From contig NZ_JBAJNO010000009.1 of NCBI RefSeq assembly GCF_036880985.1, forward strand, positions 930,001 through 994,000: a stretch of 64,000 nucleotides of DNA, written 5' to 3'. The notes beneath the pieces are model-generated. The model was not told the DNA's origin, searched no databases, and saw nothing but the letters and a program-made list of their open reading frames with translations. Below are positions 36,938 through 46,419 of the stretch, piece by piece (position 1 is the stretch's first letter; each line of letters begins with the position of its first letter). Made by a program: the position numbers and the translations under genes. The DNA is from Limibacter armeniacum. Its GTDB lineage: Bacteria > Bacteroidota > Bacteroidia > Cytophagales > Flammeovirgaceae.

Positions 36938-37280
36938 AGCTGTTTGGGTAACTTTATTCTGTTCTCGTTATCAGATTTTTAACACAATCTTATGTAAGGA
37001 AATCTAAGTATAAGCCGCTCGTTATAGGTTGAAAGCAATTCATTTATCAAATCTTACATTCCATCTTTATTAATAGTGTTATACACACTTTTCAAAAATG
37101 TTTATGAATTTACATATTCTAACCAAAATCTTCAAGATTTAACCCATCTAATAACACTGTGTATAACATTTATATGTTAAATTCAACAAATCCTTACATT
37201 TGTTCATTTTTCATTATTTAATCATTGATTTTCAATCCAATAAACTCAACACTATTTTCACAAGCCCTTTCTAAAAGAAC
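36938..37280. other. Upstream region of the susC1 operon
   Basis: About 340 AT-rich bases between the amylase 1 terminator and susC1. It must contain the susC1 promoter. It carries a perfect 11-bp inverted repeat TGTTATACACA (37077-37087 and, inverted, 37158-37168), listed separately. No ORF was found. Confidence 0.6.
37077..37168. promoter_or_regulatory. Paired 11-bp inverted repeats TGTTATACACA upstream of susC1
   Basis: TGTTATACACA at 37077-37087 and its exact reverse complement TGTGTATAACA at 37158-37168 lie 81 bases apart centre to centre. A 9-of-11 match (TACTATACACA) occurs at 41619-41629 in the amylase 1/susC2 region. These may be regulator sites for the locus. Confidence 0.4.
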
Positions 37281-37316
37281 AAAAAAAGCCCCTTCTCTTA
37301 TGGAGAGAAGGGACTT
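37281..37316 (-). terminator. Terminator of the amylase 1 gene
   Basis: On the minus strand a stem of AGTCCCTTCTCT with AGAGAAGGGGCT is followed by TTTTTTT. It separates amylase 1 from the susC1 operon. Confidence 0.9.
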
Positions 37317-37386
37317 CTTATACTGTCATCAGGTTACCAAAAAGCAAACTGCTTTCTGGATCTCTAAATACTATATTTGGTTTAGC

Positions 37387-40300
37387 TTACTGCTTAATAA
37401 TTCTTTTAAGTGTTCTACCTTCTTCTGTTACTATTTCCATCATATACATTCCACTATGGAAAGATGCGGTACTGAACACTACAGGATAACCAGCTTCTTC
37501 AATAGTTTGCCATACAAGTCTTCCGGTCAGGTCAAAAATCCGGACATTGATATCTCCTTTCAGTCCGACCGTCTTCATATTAAAGGATTCACCAAACGGA
37601 TTGGGATATATCAACACCTGCGCAGATAAGGCATTACCATCCAATCCATTTGCCTCTGACTGAACTGTAACAGTCCATTCTTGTGATGTACCATCTTCTG
37701 CTACTACTGTAAAGACGACAGGAGAAGAATAGTCTCTAGCTACTCCAGGGTCTGGGGTGATGGTAGCAAACTGAGATATCTCATAGACTGCAGACTGACT
37801 CTTAATGTCATTTCCTGTAGGTAACAGCAACTGTACGGTGTGAGCCTCTCCATCAATTGCACCTGCAACATCCGCCATCGTGAATGATAGCAAGTCATTG
37901 GCAGTACTCTTACCTGCAGAAATAGTCACTACCCATTCTTGTGTACTTCCATCTTCTGCGGTTACGGTATATACCACAGGAGAGGTATAGTCACGTGCTG
38001 CTGAAGGATCAGGTGAAATCGTCGCATTTGTGGAGATCCTTACTACTGCCGCCAAATTTGTCAGGTCAGTACCGTCAGGCATTACCAACCGTATTGATGA
38101 AGCCCCTTGATCAATCAAGGCATCAAAACCATCAACATTATAGGACAATATATTCTTGGCAGTACTTAACACTTGAGGGTCTTGGAACGAGACTGTCATC
38201 TCATTGAGGTTCACCACTACCTTATATGTTCCGGTAGGCTTTCCTTCAGGCAAGGAGATATCTCCTCCTTCACCGTCAGCAATCCTGAGGTCTACATTGT
38301 TATCAGAGCCGTATTCCGTACCAGCACTATAATCTAAAGCGTCAATAAACTTAAAGGAATCACCAGGCTGTAAATCCATTATTACAGAATACTCTCCATT
38401 GCCATTGGTCTGAAGTTCTTGTGCATTTGTCAAACTCCAATCCATCATTGAACCTATCAACCATACCTGCTCAGGGAAAAGCTTAAAGTTCGCATAGTAA
38501 TATTCTCCAAGAGGTGATTTCTGTTCTTCAGTCCCTTCTGCATTTCGGAAATACATCCCAATCCTGTAAGGCAATTCATTTTCCCCTATATCAAAATAAT
38601 CGCTTGGTGTAATGATTATTTGCCAAGAACCATCAGGTTGTTTCACCATCTTCCCCTTCTCATTGTCATCATTGACCAAATCTACCACCTTACTGCTCTC
38701 AGGACCTTCCAAAACAATTCCAGATGCCATATGCACCTCTTCTGCATCTGAAAGAGCTGAACCGGCTTTGGCAGGATCAAAATATATCTTGATAACTGTA
38801 TTGGCATCAAACTCTGTTGGGAATACCGCCACTGTAGTATTATCCTCTTTTATCATGCCTTGCTTAGGGAATGTAATAGGCTTACTCACCAATAACTTGA
38901 ACTCTCCAGGTCCCAATATGAATGCGCCGTTTACAGGAACATTTTTTCCTCCAGCAAAATAATCGAACCAAGCATTTCCAACTTCTGTCAAGTCATACTC
39001 TACTCTAGCTGCTGACATGCCAAAGTTGCCAATCATCTTCACATTGAGATCAGCTCCTGTCAACAATATTTCTTTCAAACGCAATGATCCTCCCATCTTC
39101 ATTGTGACATTCTCACTCATCAATGCATTCAAGTTATATGTCTCCCTTAACGCCAGCAGTGTCTTGTACAACTCATAAAGCTCTTTACGCTCAGCCTCAT
39201 CAGCATAACTCCATAAAACAGGCTTAGGCGCATCCATATTATCTTCACTCAAAGCTCCATTCACTTCATTTTGCATCAATGATACATCATAACCCAATTC
39301 ACCGAACTGCCAAAGCATTTTAGGACCAGGGGTCATTAGAAAGAATGCAGCACTCTGCTTCAGTCGCTGGAAAGCTGTCGACATATCTGTAATATTATAG
39401 TCTCCTCTCATTCTTCCCTTAAATAAAGCTTCATACGCCAGACGTTCCTGATCGTGACTTTCCATAAAGCTGATCAGGTTCAGGTTTTCAAATTCATAAA
39501 AGCCTGCATACTGAAACTCCAGATTTGCGTAACCTCCTTTGGACGTTTCCCTGAATACTGGGTTCTCATTTCCTTGAACCAGCAATCCATAAGCTGCTAA
39601 TGTCTTTCTTTCCTCATAATCTGTATCATGGTCCAACACAACCAATGCTTCCTGATTTACCTTCCATATTTCATCAGCCATTCGCTCAATAAGCTGTACA
39701 CGTGAAGCGTCAGGCTGCCAGCCATTTCCAGCCACGTTCGTAAAACCATTTGAGAAGTCGAAACGTAACCCATCTACCTTGAATTCATTAAGCCAATAAG
39801 CATTGACCCTATCTACAAACTGCTGAGCCAATGGGTTAGCATGGTCCAAATCGTACCCTTTTGTAAAACCTACATGGGGTTGGTTTCCATTGTACCAAGG
39901 GTTTATCGCTGTTGGCACTCCTGAGGCAGAGCTATACAACTTTACTAATGGTGATTCAGCCATTGTATGATTTAATACAATATCCAATACAACAGCCATT
40001 CCTTTTCCATGAATTGCATCAATCAGTGCTTTCAAGTCTTCAGCTGTTCCATATGACTTATCTGGGGCAAAATAGAACAAGGGGTTATAGCCTTGACTGC
40101 TGTTTCCTTCAAACTCCATAACAGGCATAATCAAAACTGTATTAACGCCTAGGTCTTTGAGATAATCTAGTCTGCTTATTGCGGCCTTAAAGCTTCCTTC
40201 TGACGTAAAATCTCGAATATGCATTTCATATATCACCAAGTCCTCATTATCAGAGATTGTTACCGCATTGGATTGCCATGTATAAGCTGCTGCGCCAGTC

Positions 40301-41058
40301 TCCAAAACAGCTACGGCTCCCTCTGTCTTTCCTTCTGGATATAACTTTAAGTCTGGATATACAGTTGTTGCTATCTCACTATCCTCTTCATTAAGCACCT
40401 TCTCTGCATAAGGATCTGCCAACTTTAAACCACCGTCAATCCAATACTGAAAAGCATACTCCTGCCCTGCCTGCAATCCATTCAACTCTAACCAAAAGTA
40501 ATTTCCATCTGCCTCTTCTGACTTTTTCATCAGGTAAGCACTTTTCTCTTCCCAATCTGTAAAGTCTCCTACTACATAAGCAAATGCTTTTACCTTCGCC
40601 GGATCATGCAATACAAGAACAGCCTTTGACGTATTTCCTCCTATATAATTAACCCCAGGCACAGTACCTGCCGGTCTTTGGGCAGTCTGAACTGCTGGCA
40701 TAACCTGATAGGTCAGTGTTAAGGACTCTGTATCAGCTCCAGCTGTTGCAGTAGCTACTACATTTACAAAACCTCCATCTTCTGTGACAACATGTGTATA
40801 GGTAAGCTGGGTAGCATTGGCAACCGTCTTCACTTCCTCCCCTCCAATTGTCAGGGTAATGGTTGATGATGTTTCAGTAGACAGTTCAAAATATATTGAC
40901 TGGGCCTTTTCAACAAAACCCAATCCACCAGGAGACACGAACTTGAGTCCCAAAGCGACATCTTCCACTTTTTTATTGGGTGTATTGGAATACGCATAAC
41001 GGGCTACTACTGCCAAAAGGCAAAGCCACACGAACATGTAAAGTCTGTGTTTTATCAT
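37387..41058 (-). CDS. Multidomain GH13 amylase-like protein with T9SS tail (amylase 1)
   Basis: A 1223-residue secreted protein. Order: signal peptide (1-24); beta domain (about 30-120); a GH13-type N-terminal module with VVGDFTDWEE (about 130-240); catalytic barrel (about 275-640) with DIVLNH, GLRFDFSNG (nucleophile Asp434) and ESHDQE (His535-Asp536); GH13 C-domain; two beta modules (about 715-965); two repeated DUF5018-like domains (970-1054 and 1055-1133); and a T9SS sorting domain (1148-1223). The acid/base position holds Asp476 (VVLDHD) where amylase 2 has Glu595, so activity may be lost. Substrate is an alpha-glucan, by family and context. Confidence 0.9.
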   Translation of the reverse strand: MIKHRLYMFVWLCLLAVVARYAYSNTPNKKVEDVALGLKFVSPGGLGFVEKAQSIYFELSTETSSTITLTIGGEEVKTVANATQLTYTHVVTEDGGFVNVVATATAGADTESLTLTYQVMPAVQTAQRPAGTVPGVNYIGGNTSKAVLVLHDPAKVKAFAYVVGDFTDWEEKSAYLMKKSEEADGNYFWLELNGLQAGQEYAFQYWIDGGLKLADPYAEKVLNEEDSEIATTVYPDLKLYPEGKTEGAVAVLETGAAAYTWQSNAVTISDNEDLVIYEMHIRDFTSEGSFKAAISRLDYLKDLGVNTVLIMPVMEFEGNSSQGYNPLFYFAPDKSYGTAEDLKALIDAIHGKGMAVVLDIVLNHTMAESPLVKLYSSASGVPTAINPWYNGNQPHVGFTKGYDLDHANPLAQQFVDRVNAYWLNEFKVDGLRFDFSNGFTNVAGNGWQPDASRVQLIERMADEIWKVNQEALVVLDHDTDYEERKTLAAYGLLVQGNENPVFRETSKGGYANLEFQYAGFYEFENLNLISFMESHDQERLAYEALFKGRMRGDYNITDMSTAFQRLKQSAAFFLMTPGPKMLWQFGELGYDVSLMQNEVNGALSEDNMDAPKPVLWSYADEAERKELYELYKTLLALRETYNLNALMSENVTMKMGGSLRLKEILLTGADLNVKMIGNFGMSAARVEYDLTEVGNAWFDYFAGGKNVPVNGAFILGPGEFKLLVSKPITFPKQGMIKEDNTTVAVFPTEFDANTVIKIYFDPAKAGSALSDAEEVHMASGIVLEGPESSKVVDLVNDDNEKGKMVKQPDGSWQIIITPSDYFDIGENELPYRIGMYFRNAEGTEEQKSPLGEYYYANFKLFPEQVWLIGSMMDWSLTNAQELQTNGNGEYSVIMDLQPGDSFKFIDALDYSAGTEYGSDNNVDLRIADGEGGDISLPEGKPTGTYKVVVNLNEMTVSFQDPQVLSTAKNILSYNVDGFDALIDQGASSIRLVMPDGTDLTNLAAVVRISTNATISPDPSAARDYTSPVVYTVTAEDGSTQEWVVTISAGKSTANDLLSFTMADVAGAIDGEAHTVQLLLPTGNDIKSQSAVYEISQFATITPDPGVARDYSSPVVFTVVAEDGTSQEWTVTVQSEANGLDGNALSAQVLIYPNPFGESFNMKTVGLKGDINVRIFDLTGRLVWQTIEEAGYPVVFSTASFHSGMYMMEIVTEEGRTLKRIIKQ

Positions 41059-41258
41059 AGCTAAATAGATAGTTGAGGTATTAATTCAAAATCGAGTTTG
41101 GGATGAGGCAATACAGGTATGCGAATGAACTGCCATATTACCAGAGATGTGCAATTTTAGACAAGTGTTTTTTCTTCTAATCAAAGCGAATAATGACACA
41201 AATTCGTCTTCAAATAATTATAGAAAGGATCAAATACTAGATAACAGAATAAGCCAAT

Positions 41259-41411
41259 TCATTCGACTATTAAAGCAGGTAAGCTGAATTGGACCTGATT
41301 ATTATTTCCTGTATCTGAATTCAATTGAAACCAAGAACTTGCATGGGATAGCTGTGCAAGTGTGAACATAAGTAATAGCCAAATCAAGAAAAAAAGGGCT
41401 AGTTTTTTCAT
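41259..41411 (-). CDS. Small secreted peptide (50 aa) in the PUL
   Basis: The start at 41411 gives MKKLALFFLIWLLLMFTLAQ then LSHASS, a strong signal peptide, so the mature part would be only about 26 residues (SSWFQLNSDTGNNNQVQF and a short tail). An in-frame ATG at 41447 adds 12 residues and spoils the signal. The mature peptide has one Trp, several Asn/Gln, and no Cys. It lies upstream of amylase 1 in the same direction, with a 200-base gap. It could be a real small exported factor or a remnant of a gene whose signal peptide survived. No family is recognised. Confidence 0.45.
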   Translation of the reverse strand: MKKLALFFLIWLLLMFTLAQLSHASSWFQLNSDTGNNNQVQFSLPALIVE

Positions 41412-41948
41412 AGCGAGTAAGCATAAGTTTTCTCTCTGAGGAGTCATGTAAGTTTGTCATGGAAAAAGCATTGCTTCCTGACGAGGTTATATTAGGGTGT
41501 TTTTCTTGAAAATAGGTGAATTTATTACCTAACGGGTTTTATATACAATTTACATTGTTACACGAATCAATATACAAAAAATGGCCTAACCGAAAAATGT
41601 ATACCTGCCTACTTTCCATACTATACACAACTCTTAACATTTCATGCTCAACAGGGCAATGTTAGTTATGGCAAAAAACCTTATATTACAATAAGTTAAC
41701 TTAAATGACCTTAAGGGTTATTTCAATTTTGTAATTGCCTACCTACCCCTACCTTCCCCATTCTATCATACTACCTTATAGACGACTTATTTACTGAGGC
41801 GGCTGCTTTCTTCACTGTACTATATACCTATTTAGTTAATAGGTAACCATTCGACATACCCCTAGCTCAAACTCAGGGCTACATCAATGAAGAATGCCCC
41901 CCTCTCAGTTTGCCAATAAAGAATCTGTAACACCAAACTCTAACCGCT
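41412..41948. other. Divergent upstream region between amylase 1 side and susC2
   Basis: About 540 AT-rich bases hold the promoters for the leftward small peptide/amylase 1 side and for susC2. A TACTATACACA element at 41619-41629 resembles the repeats upstream of susC1. A C-rich stretch near 41740-41765 has no explanation. No ORF longer than about 30 codons is convincing. Confidence 0.5.
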
Positions 41949-44948
41949 ATGAAAACACATCTACGAAGTTTCTTCCTGTTACTTCTTCTGATGTTTGCCG
42001 TCACTACGGTGTTCGGCCAAACTACTAGAGGTAAGTATACTGTGAAGGGAAAGCTCATCGACAAGACTAGTGGTGAGCCAATCATTGGTGCAAGTATTAA
42101 GGTCAAGGATGAAAATAGAGGTACAGTAACTGACGTAGACGGTAATTTTTCAATAGAACTTAGCGAAGAAGATGCAGCTTTGATTCTGTCTTCTGTTGGC
42201 TACTTACCAGAGGAGATTACTGTCACACCTGAAACACAACCACTTCAGATTGAACTAGAACAAGACATTGCCAATTTGGAAGAGGTTGTCGTCACGGGAC
42301 TCGCCAGTAGCGTAAAACGATCCAACCTTGCGAATGCCGTATCTACAGTCTCCGGTGCTGAGCTGATGGGTACTACCGTACCACAAACCTTGGACGGAGC
42401 ACTTTACGGAAAACTGCCTGGTATCAATATCACCTCCAACTCAGGTGCGCCAGGTGGTGGGGTTTCCATTAAGCTAAGAGGTATTACGACCATCAACGGT
42501 ACTTCAGAACCACTTTATATAGTGGATGGTGTATATATGAACAATGCATCTTTCTCTGCTGGTACGAACAGCGCCACGATTGCTGATACTGATGGCGAAA
42601 TCACCAGTCCGCAAGATAACCCTTCAAACAGGATTGCTGATATCAACCCTGAAGATATCGAAAGTGTCGAGGTACTCAAAGGACCTTCCACTTCTGCTAT
42701 ATATGGTACCCGAGCCAATGCAGGGGTAATCATTATTAAAACCAAGAGAGGACAACCAGGTAAAACCAAAATTACACTTTCTCAGGATGTAGGTGGTACC
42801 TCAATTCTAAACAAGCTAGGTACCAGAACTTTTACTGAAGAAAATGTTGCTGCTGAACTTCCCTCTCAACTTGACGCTTTTACAGAAGCCTTGGACAATG
42901 GAAGACTTGTTGACTATGAGGAAGAGTTATATGGGGAAACCGGTTTGCTATTAAGAACACACCTTTCTCTTAGTGGAGGCAATGAAAATACCCGCTTTTA
43001 CCTATCAGGCTTATGGCAAGATGAAGAAGGTATTATCAAAGGCACAGGGTATGAAAGGAAGTCCATGAGAGCCAATATTGAGCACAACTTTAATAAAGAC
43101 ATCAAGATCGGGCTAAACCTGAATTACTTGAATACTAAAGCTGACCGTACGGTCACCAACAATGATAATGCAGGTGTTTCGGTCGGAATCTCACTCGTAA
43201 ATACTTACCCTTGGGCAGACCTTTTCCCAAATGAAAATGGTGTCTATCCGGACAACCCATTTGCGTCCTCTAATTTCCTTCAAACAAGGGATCTTTCAGA
43301 AGTGGAAGAACAAACTGACCGTTTTATTATAGGCTTGAATTTAGACTTCAACCTATTAGTCAGAAAGCGATCTTCACTGAAGTTCATTGTGTATGGAGGA
43401 CTTGATATTATCAACCACGATTCCAAAGCCTACTTCCCAGAAACACTGCAGTGGCAACAGTCAGGTTTAACTGCCACCAACGGTTTCTTCGCTAGAGGAA
43501 ATAACTCTAATACGAACTTTAATGGTACGGTAGCTTTGCTCCATAACCTCACTACTGACAATGGTGCCTTTAATTTCAACACACAATTAGGGGCCAACAG
43601 GTTTGAGGTAGACCAAATGAGAAATATTGTCACAGCTACGGACTTGATTGGTGGACAGAAAAACCTGGAGCAAGCGGGAGCTATCAATGTATTTGACAGA
43701 ATACTTGAAACGACTGACATAGGCTACTTCGCTCAAGAAGAGGTCAACTGGAAGGATCGGGTTATTCTGACTGCTGGTGTAAGATTAGATAAGACCTCTC
43801 TAAACGGAGACCCTGATGAGATATTCTTCTACCCAAAAGCTTCTGCTGCGGTAAACGTTGCCAACTTTGACTTCTTTGACAAGGACCTCTTCAATCAAGT
43901 AAAGATAAGGGCAGCCTACGGTGAAGCTGGTGGTGTACCTTCTGCCAACTCCGTAACACTTCGACAACCTGCCTTTACCATATTTAATGGCTCTAATATC
44001 TCTTCCAATGCGGGTTCATTAATATCAGAAATTCAAGGTAATGAAGATATCCAACCTGAAAGGGCTAAAGAGTTTGAGGCAGGGATTGATTTAGGTATTC
44101 TCAATAACAGAGTATATCTGGAAGCGACTTGGTATAACAAGAAAGTGGAAGACCTGATTCTTCAGGCTGATGTACCACAGTCATCTGGTTTCGAAGATAA
44201 ATTTATCAATGGAGGTGAACTGCGTAACAGAGGAGTTGAAATCACATTAGGAGCTGCTCCATTACAAAAAACAAATGTTACCTGGGACACCCGCTTTATC
44301 TTCTGGAGAAACCGTTCTAAAATCTTAAGCCTTGATGTTCCTTCATTTGATGCCCCTAATGGTGGATTCTCTAGTTTCCTTGGTATTTACAGGGTAGAAG
44401 AAGGCTCTTCAGCTACTCAAATAGTAGGACCTGTTCCAGGCTCTGATGGTGATGTGAAAATTGGTGATGCTGAACCTGACTTCCAGCTTTCGTGGTACAA
44501 TACGGTGACCTTCCTGAAGAACTTCCAATTCAATATGCTTTGGCACTGGAAAAAAGGAGGCGATAATATCAACCTTACAAACCTGTTGGCTGACTTTGCG
44601 GGTACTACTCACGATTTTGATGATGATGACAATGGAAACGGTATTGCAAATGGTCCTGAGCGTATTCAGGCATTTATTGATAGAGACAATGCAACGGTAT
44701 TTATAGAAGATGCAGGCTACCTGAAGCTAAGAGAAATTTCACTTTTCTATAAAATTCCGCTTCAAAGAGAGTGGTTGGATTATATACGCTTAGGTGTATC
44801 AGGCTATAACCTGGTTATGTTTACAGACTACAACAGCTACGACCCTGAGGTATCTAACTTTGGTAATAATGGTATCTCCACAGGTGTAGAAGTAGCTCCA
44901 TTCCCATCATCAAGGAGGTATTTCTTCCATGTTCAGTTAGGAATATGA
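41949..44948 (+). CDS. SusC/RagA-family TonB-dependent transporter (SusC2)
   Basis: A 999-residue outer-membrane transporter: signal peptide ending TTVFGQ, carboxypeptidase-D-like domain (KGKLIDKTSGEPIIGASIKV), TonB-box region EEVVVTGLASSVKRSNLANA, plug (YGKLPGINITS; VLKGPSTSAIYGTRANAGVI) and beta-barrel ending HVQLGI. The GLASSVKRSN box and the plug differ clearly from SusC1 and SusC3, so this pair belongs to another SusC clade and probably takes a different sugar or another chain length. It is transcribed against both flanking amylases, followed by SusD2 after 37 bases. Confidence 0.93.
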   Translation: MKTHLRSFFLLLLLMFAVTTVFGQTTRGKYTVKGKLIDKTSGEPIIGASIKVKDENRGTVTDVDGNFSIELSEEDAALILSSVGYLPEEITVTPETQPLQIELEQDIANLEEVVVTGLASSVKRSNLANAVSTVSGAELMGTTVPQTLDGALYGKLPGINITSNSGAPGGGVSIKLRGITTINGTSEPLYIVDGVYMNNASFSAGTNSATIADTDGEITSPQDNPSNRIADINPEDIESVEVLKGPSTSAIYGTRANAGVIIIKTKRGQPGKTKITLSQDVGGTSILNKLGTRTFTEENVAAELPSQLDAFTEALDNGRLVDYEEELYGETGLLLRTHLSLSGGNENTRFYLSGLWQDEEGIIKGTGYERKSMRANIEHNFNKDIKIGLNLNYLNTKADRTVTNNDNAGVSVGISLVNTYPWADLFPNENGVYPDNPFASSNFLQTRDLSEVEEQTDRFIIGLNLDFNLLVRKRSSLKFIVYGGLDIINHDSKAYFPETLQWQQSGLTATNGFFARGNNSNTNFNGTVALLHNLTTDNGAFNFNTQLGANRFEVDQMRNIVTATDLIGGQKNLEQAGAINVFDRILETTDIGYFAQEEVNWKDRVILTAGVRLDKTSLNGDPDEIFFYPKASAAVNVANFDFFDKDLFNQVKIRAAYGEAGGVPSANSVTLRQPAFTIFNGSNISSNAGSLISEIQGNEDIQPERAKEFEAGIDLGILNNRVYLEATWYNKKVEDLILQADVPQSSGFEDKFINGGELRNRGVEITLGAAPLQKTNVTWDTRFIFWRNRSKILSLDVPSFDAPNGGFSSFLGIYRVEEGSSATQIVGPVPGSDGDVKIGDAEPDFQLSWYNTVTFLKNFQFNMLWHWKKGGDNINLTNLLADFAGTTHDFDDDDNGNGIANGPERIQAFIDRDNATVFIEDAGYLKLREISLFYKIPLQREWLDYIRLGVSGYNLVMFTDYNSYDPEVSNFGNNGISTGVEVAPFPSSRRYFFHVQLGI

Positions 44949-44985
44949 TCTGTCAGAAATTTCCAATCAAAAAAACGTCATCACT

Positions 44986-46338
44986 ATGTTGAAAAAATAT
45001 ATTCATACAATAGGCTTGGGAATCTGTATGGTCGCTGCACTCAGTTGTGAAATTGGCGATCAGGTAGATCCTAATAGCCCAAGTCTAGGTAGCTTCCAGA
45101 GCGAGGCTTTACCTTCACAGCTCAATAACCTTGTAACAGGCACAGTTTCAAATATGCGTTCAGATCTTGATAATTTCTACGATGATGTAGGTATTGTAGG
45201 CAGGGAGTACTACCGATTCTCAGGATCAGACCCTCGCTTTACATCAGATTTATTGGGACAAGGTGGTGGTATGCTGGACAACAATGCATTCTACGTTACC
45301 CGTCCATATACTGAGCGATACCAAACAATCAAGAATGCCAATATCCTGATTGAGGCTACCAATAATACCAATCAAGTTACAGAAGAAGAAAAACAAGCAT
45401 ACTTGGGATTTGCTCGAACCATACAGGCTCACCAACTTTTGATGGTGCTTAACCTACAAAATGAAAATGGTATCAGGGTCGATGTAGAAGACCCTAACAA
45501 TTTGGGTCCTTTTGTATCCAGAGATGATGCATTGACCAGAATTGCCAGTCTACTTGATAGTGGTGATACCCACTTAAGCAATGCAGTTGAGGAACTTCCA
45601 TTTCCATTGTCTGATGGGTTTGAAGGATTTGAAACTGCCTCGACATTCCGCCAATTCAACCGTGGCTTAGCAGCACGTGTAGCGGTATACCGAGAGCTGT
45701 ATGGAGACGCACTAGGCTACTTGGATGAGTCTTTTATGGATTTAGAAGGTGACCTCACGACTGGCACCTACTACGCTTTCCAGCAAGGTGGCGGTGATCG
45801 GATCAATCCTATATTCATCGCTCCAAATGCTTCAGGAGATATACGTGTTGCGCACCCAGATTGGGTTGAAGAAGCTGAAGCTGGTGATACGAGAGTAACT
45901 GAGAAAACTGCTATCAGGGATGTAGTTGCTGAGCAGGCAGATCTTAGCAGCCCTTATGATGTTACGGTATATACAAGCATTGAAAGTCCAATCTCAATTA
46001 TTCGAAATGAGGAACTTATTTTATTATATGCTGAAGCTAATATTCAGGAAGGCAACCTTGCAGAAGGAGTACAAGCTTTGGATATTATTCGAGAAGCAGC
46101 AGGACTTAATCCGTTACTAGTTGCTAAGCCATCGGTTATTTTAAGTCAGGATGCATTGATTGAGGAGATGTTGAATCAACGTAGATATTCCTTATTCTAC
46201 GAAGGTCACAGATGGGTAGATATGAGACGCTATGACATGCTTGATGAACTACCAATTGACCGTCCGGGAGATATCGTACATGAAAGCTTCCCTATTCCTT
46301 TTGATGAAATCAATTTTGAAGAAAATAGAGGCAATTAA
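44986..46338 (+). CDS. SusD/RagB-family nutrient-binding lipoprotein (SusD2)
   Basis: A 450-residue lipoprotein (AALSCEIGDQ, Cys21), shorter than SusD1 and SusD3. Typical SusD features are ARTIQAHQLLMVLNLQNENG in the first TPR region, NEELILLYAEANIQEGN, and the C-terminal EMLNQRRYSLFYEGHRWVDM. It pairs with SusC2. It ends at a shared terminator facing amylase 2. Confidence 0.9.
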   Translation: MLKKYIHTIGLGICMVAALSCEIGDQVDPNSPSLGSFQSEALPSQLNNLVTGTVSNMRSDLDNFYDDVGIVGREYYRFSGSDPRFTSDLLGQGGGMLDNNAFYVTRPYTERYQTIKNANILIEATNNTNQVTEEEKQAYLGFARTIQAHQLLMVLNLQNENGIRVDVEDPNNLGPFVSRDDALTRIASLLDSGDTHLSNAVEELPFPLSDGFEGFETASTFRQFNRGLAARVAVYRELYGDALGYLDESFMDLEGDLTTGTYYAFQQGGGDRINPIFIAPNASGDIRVAHPDWVEEAEAGDTRVTEKTAIRDVVAEQADLSSPYDVTVYTSIESPISIIRNEELILLYAEANIQEGNLAEGVQALDIIREAAGLNPLLVAKPSVILSQDALIEEMLNQRRYSLFYEGHRWVDMRRYDMLDELPIDRPGDIVHESFPIPFDEINFEENRGN

Positions 46339-46364
46339 TATTTAGCAATTCCTATTAAAAGGAG

Positions 46365-46398
46365 AAGGCACCGCTCAACTTTGAGACGGTGCCTTATT
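46365..46398. terminator. Terminator between susD2 and amylase 2
   Basis: AAGGCACCG with CGGTGCCTT plus an inner CTCAA/TTGAG pairing. It lies between convergent genes; T-rich sequence follows on the right and TTCTCCTTTT on the minus strand. Confidence 0.82.
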
Positions 46399-46419
46399 TA
46401 CTTATTTATCAACTAACAA

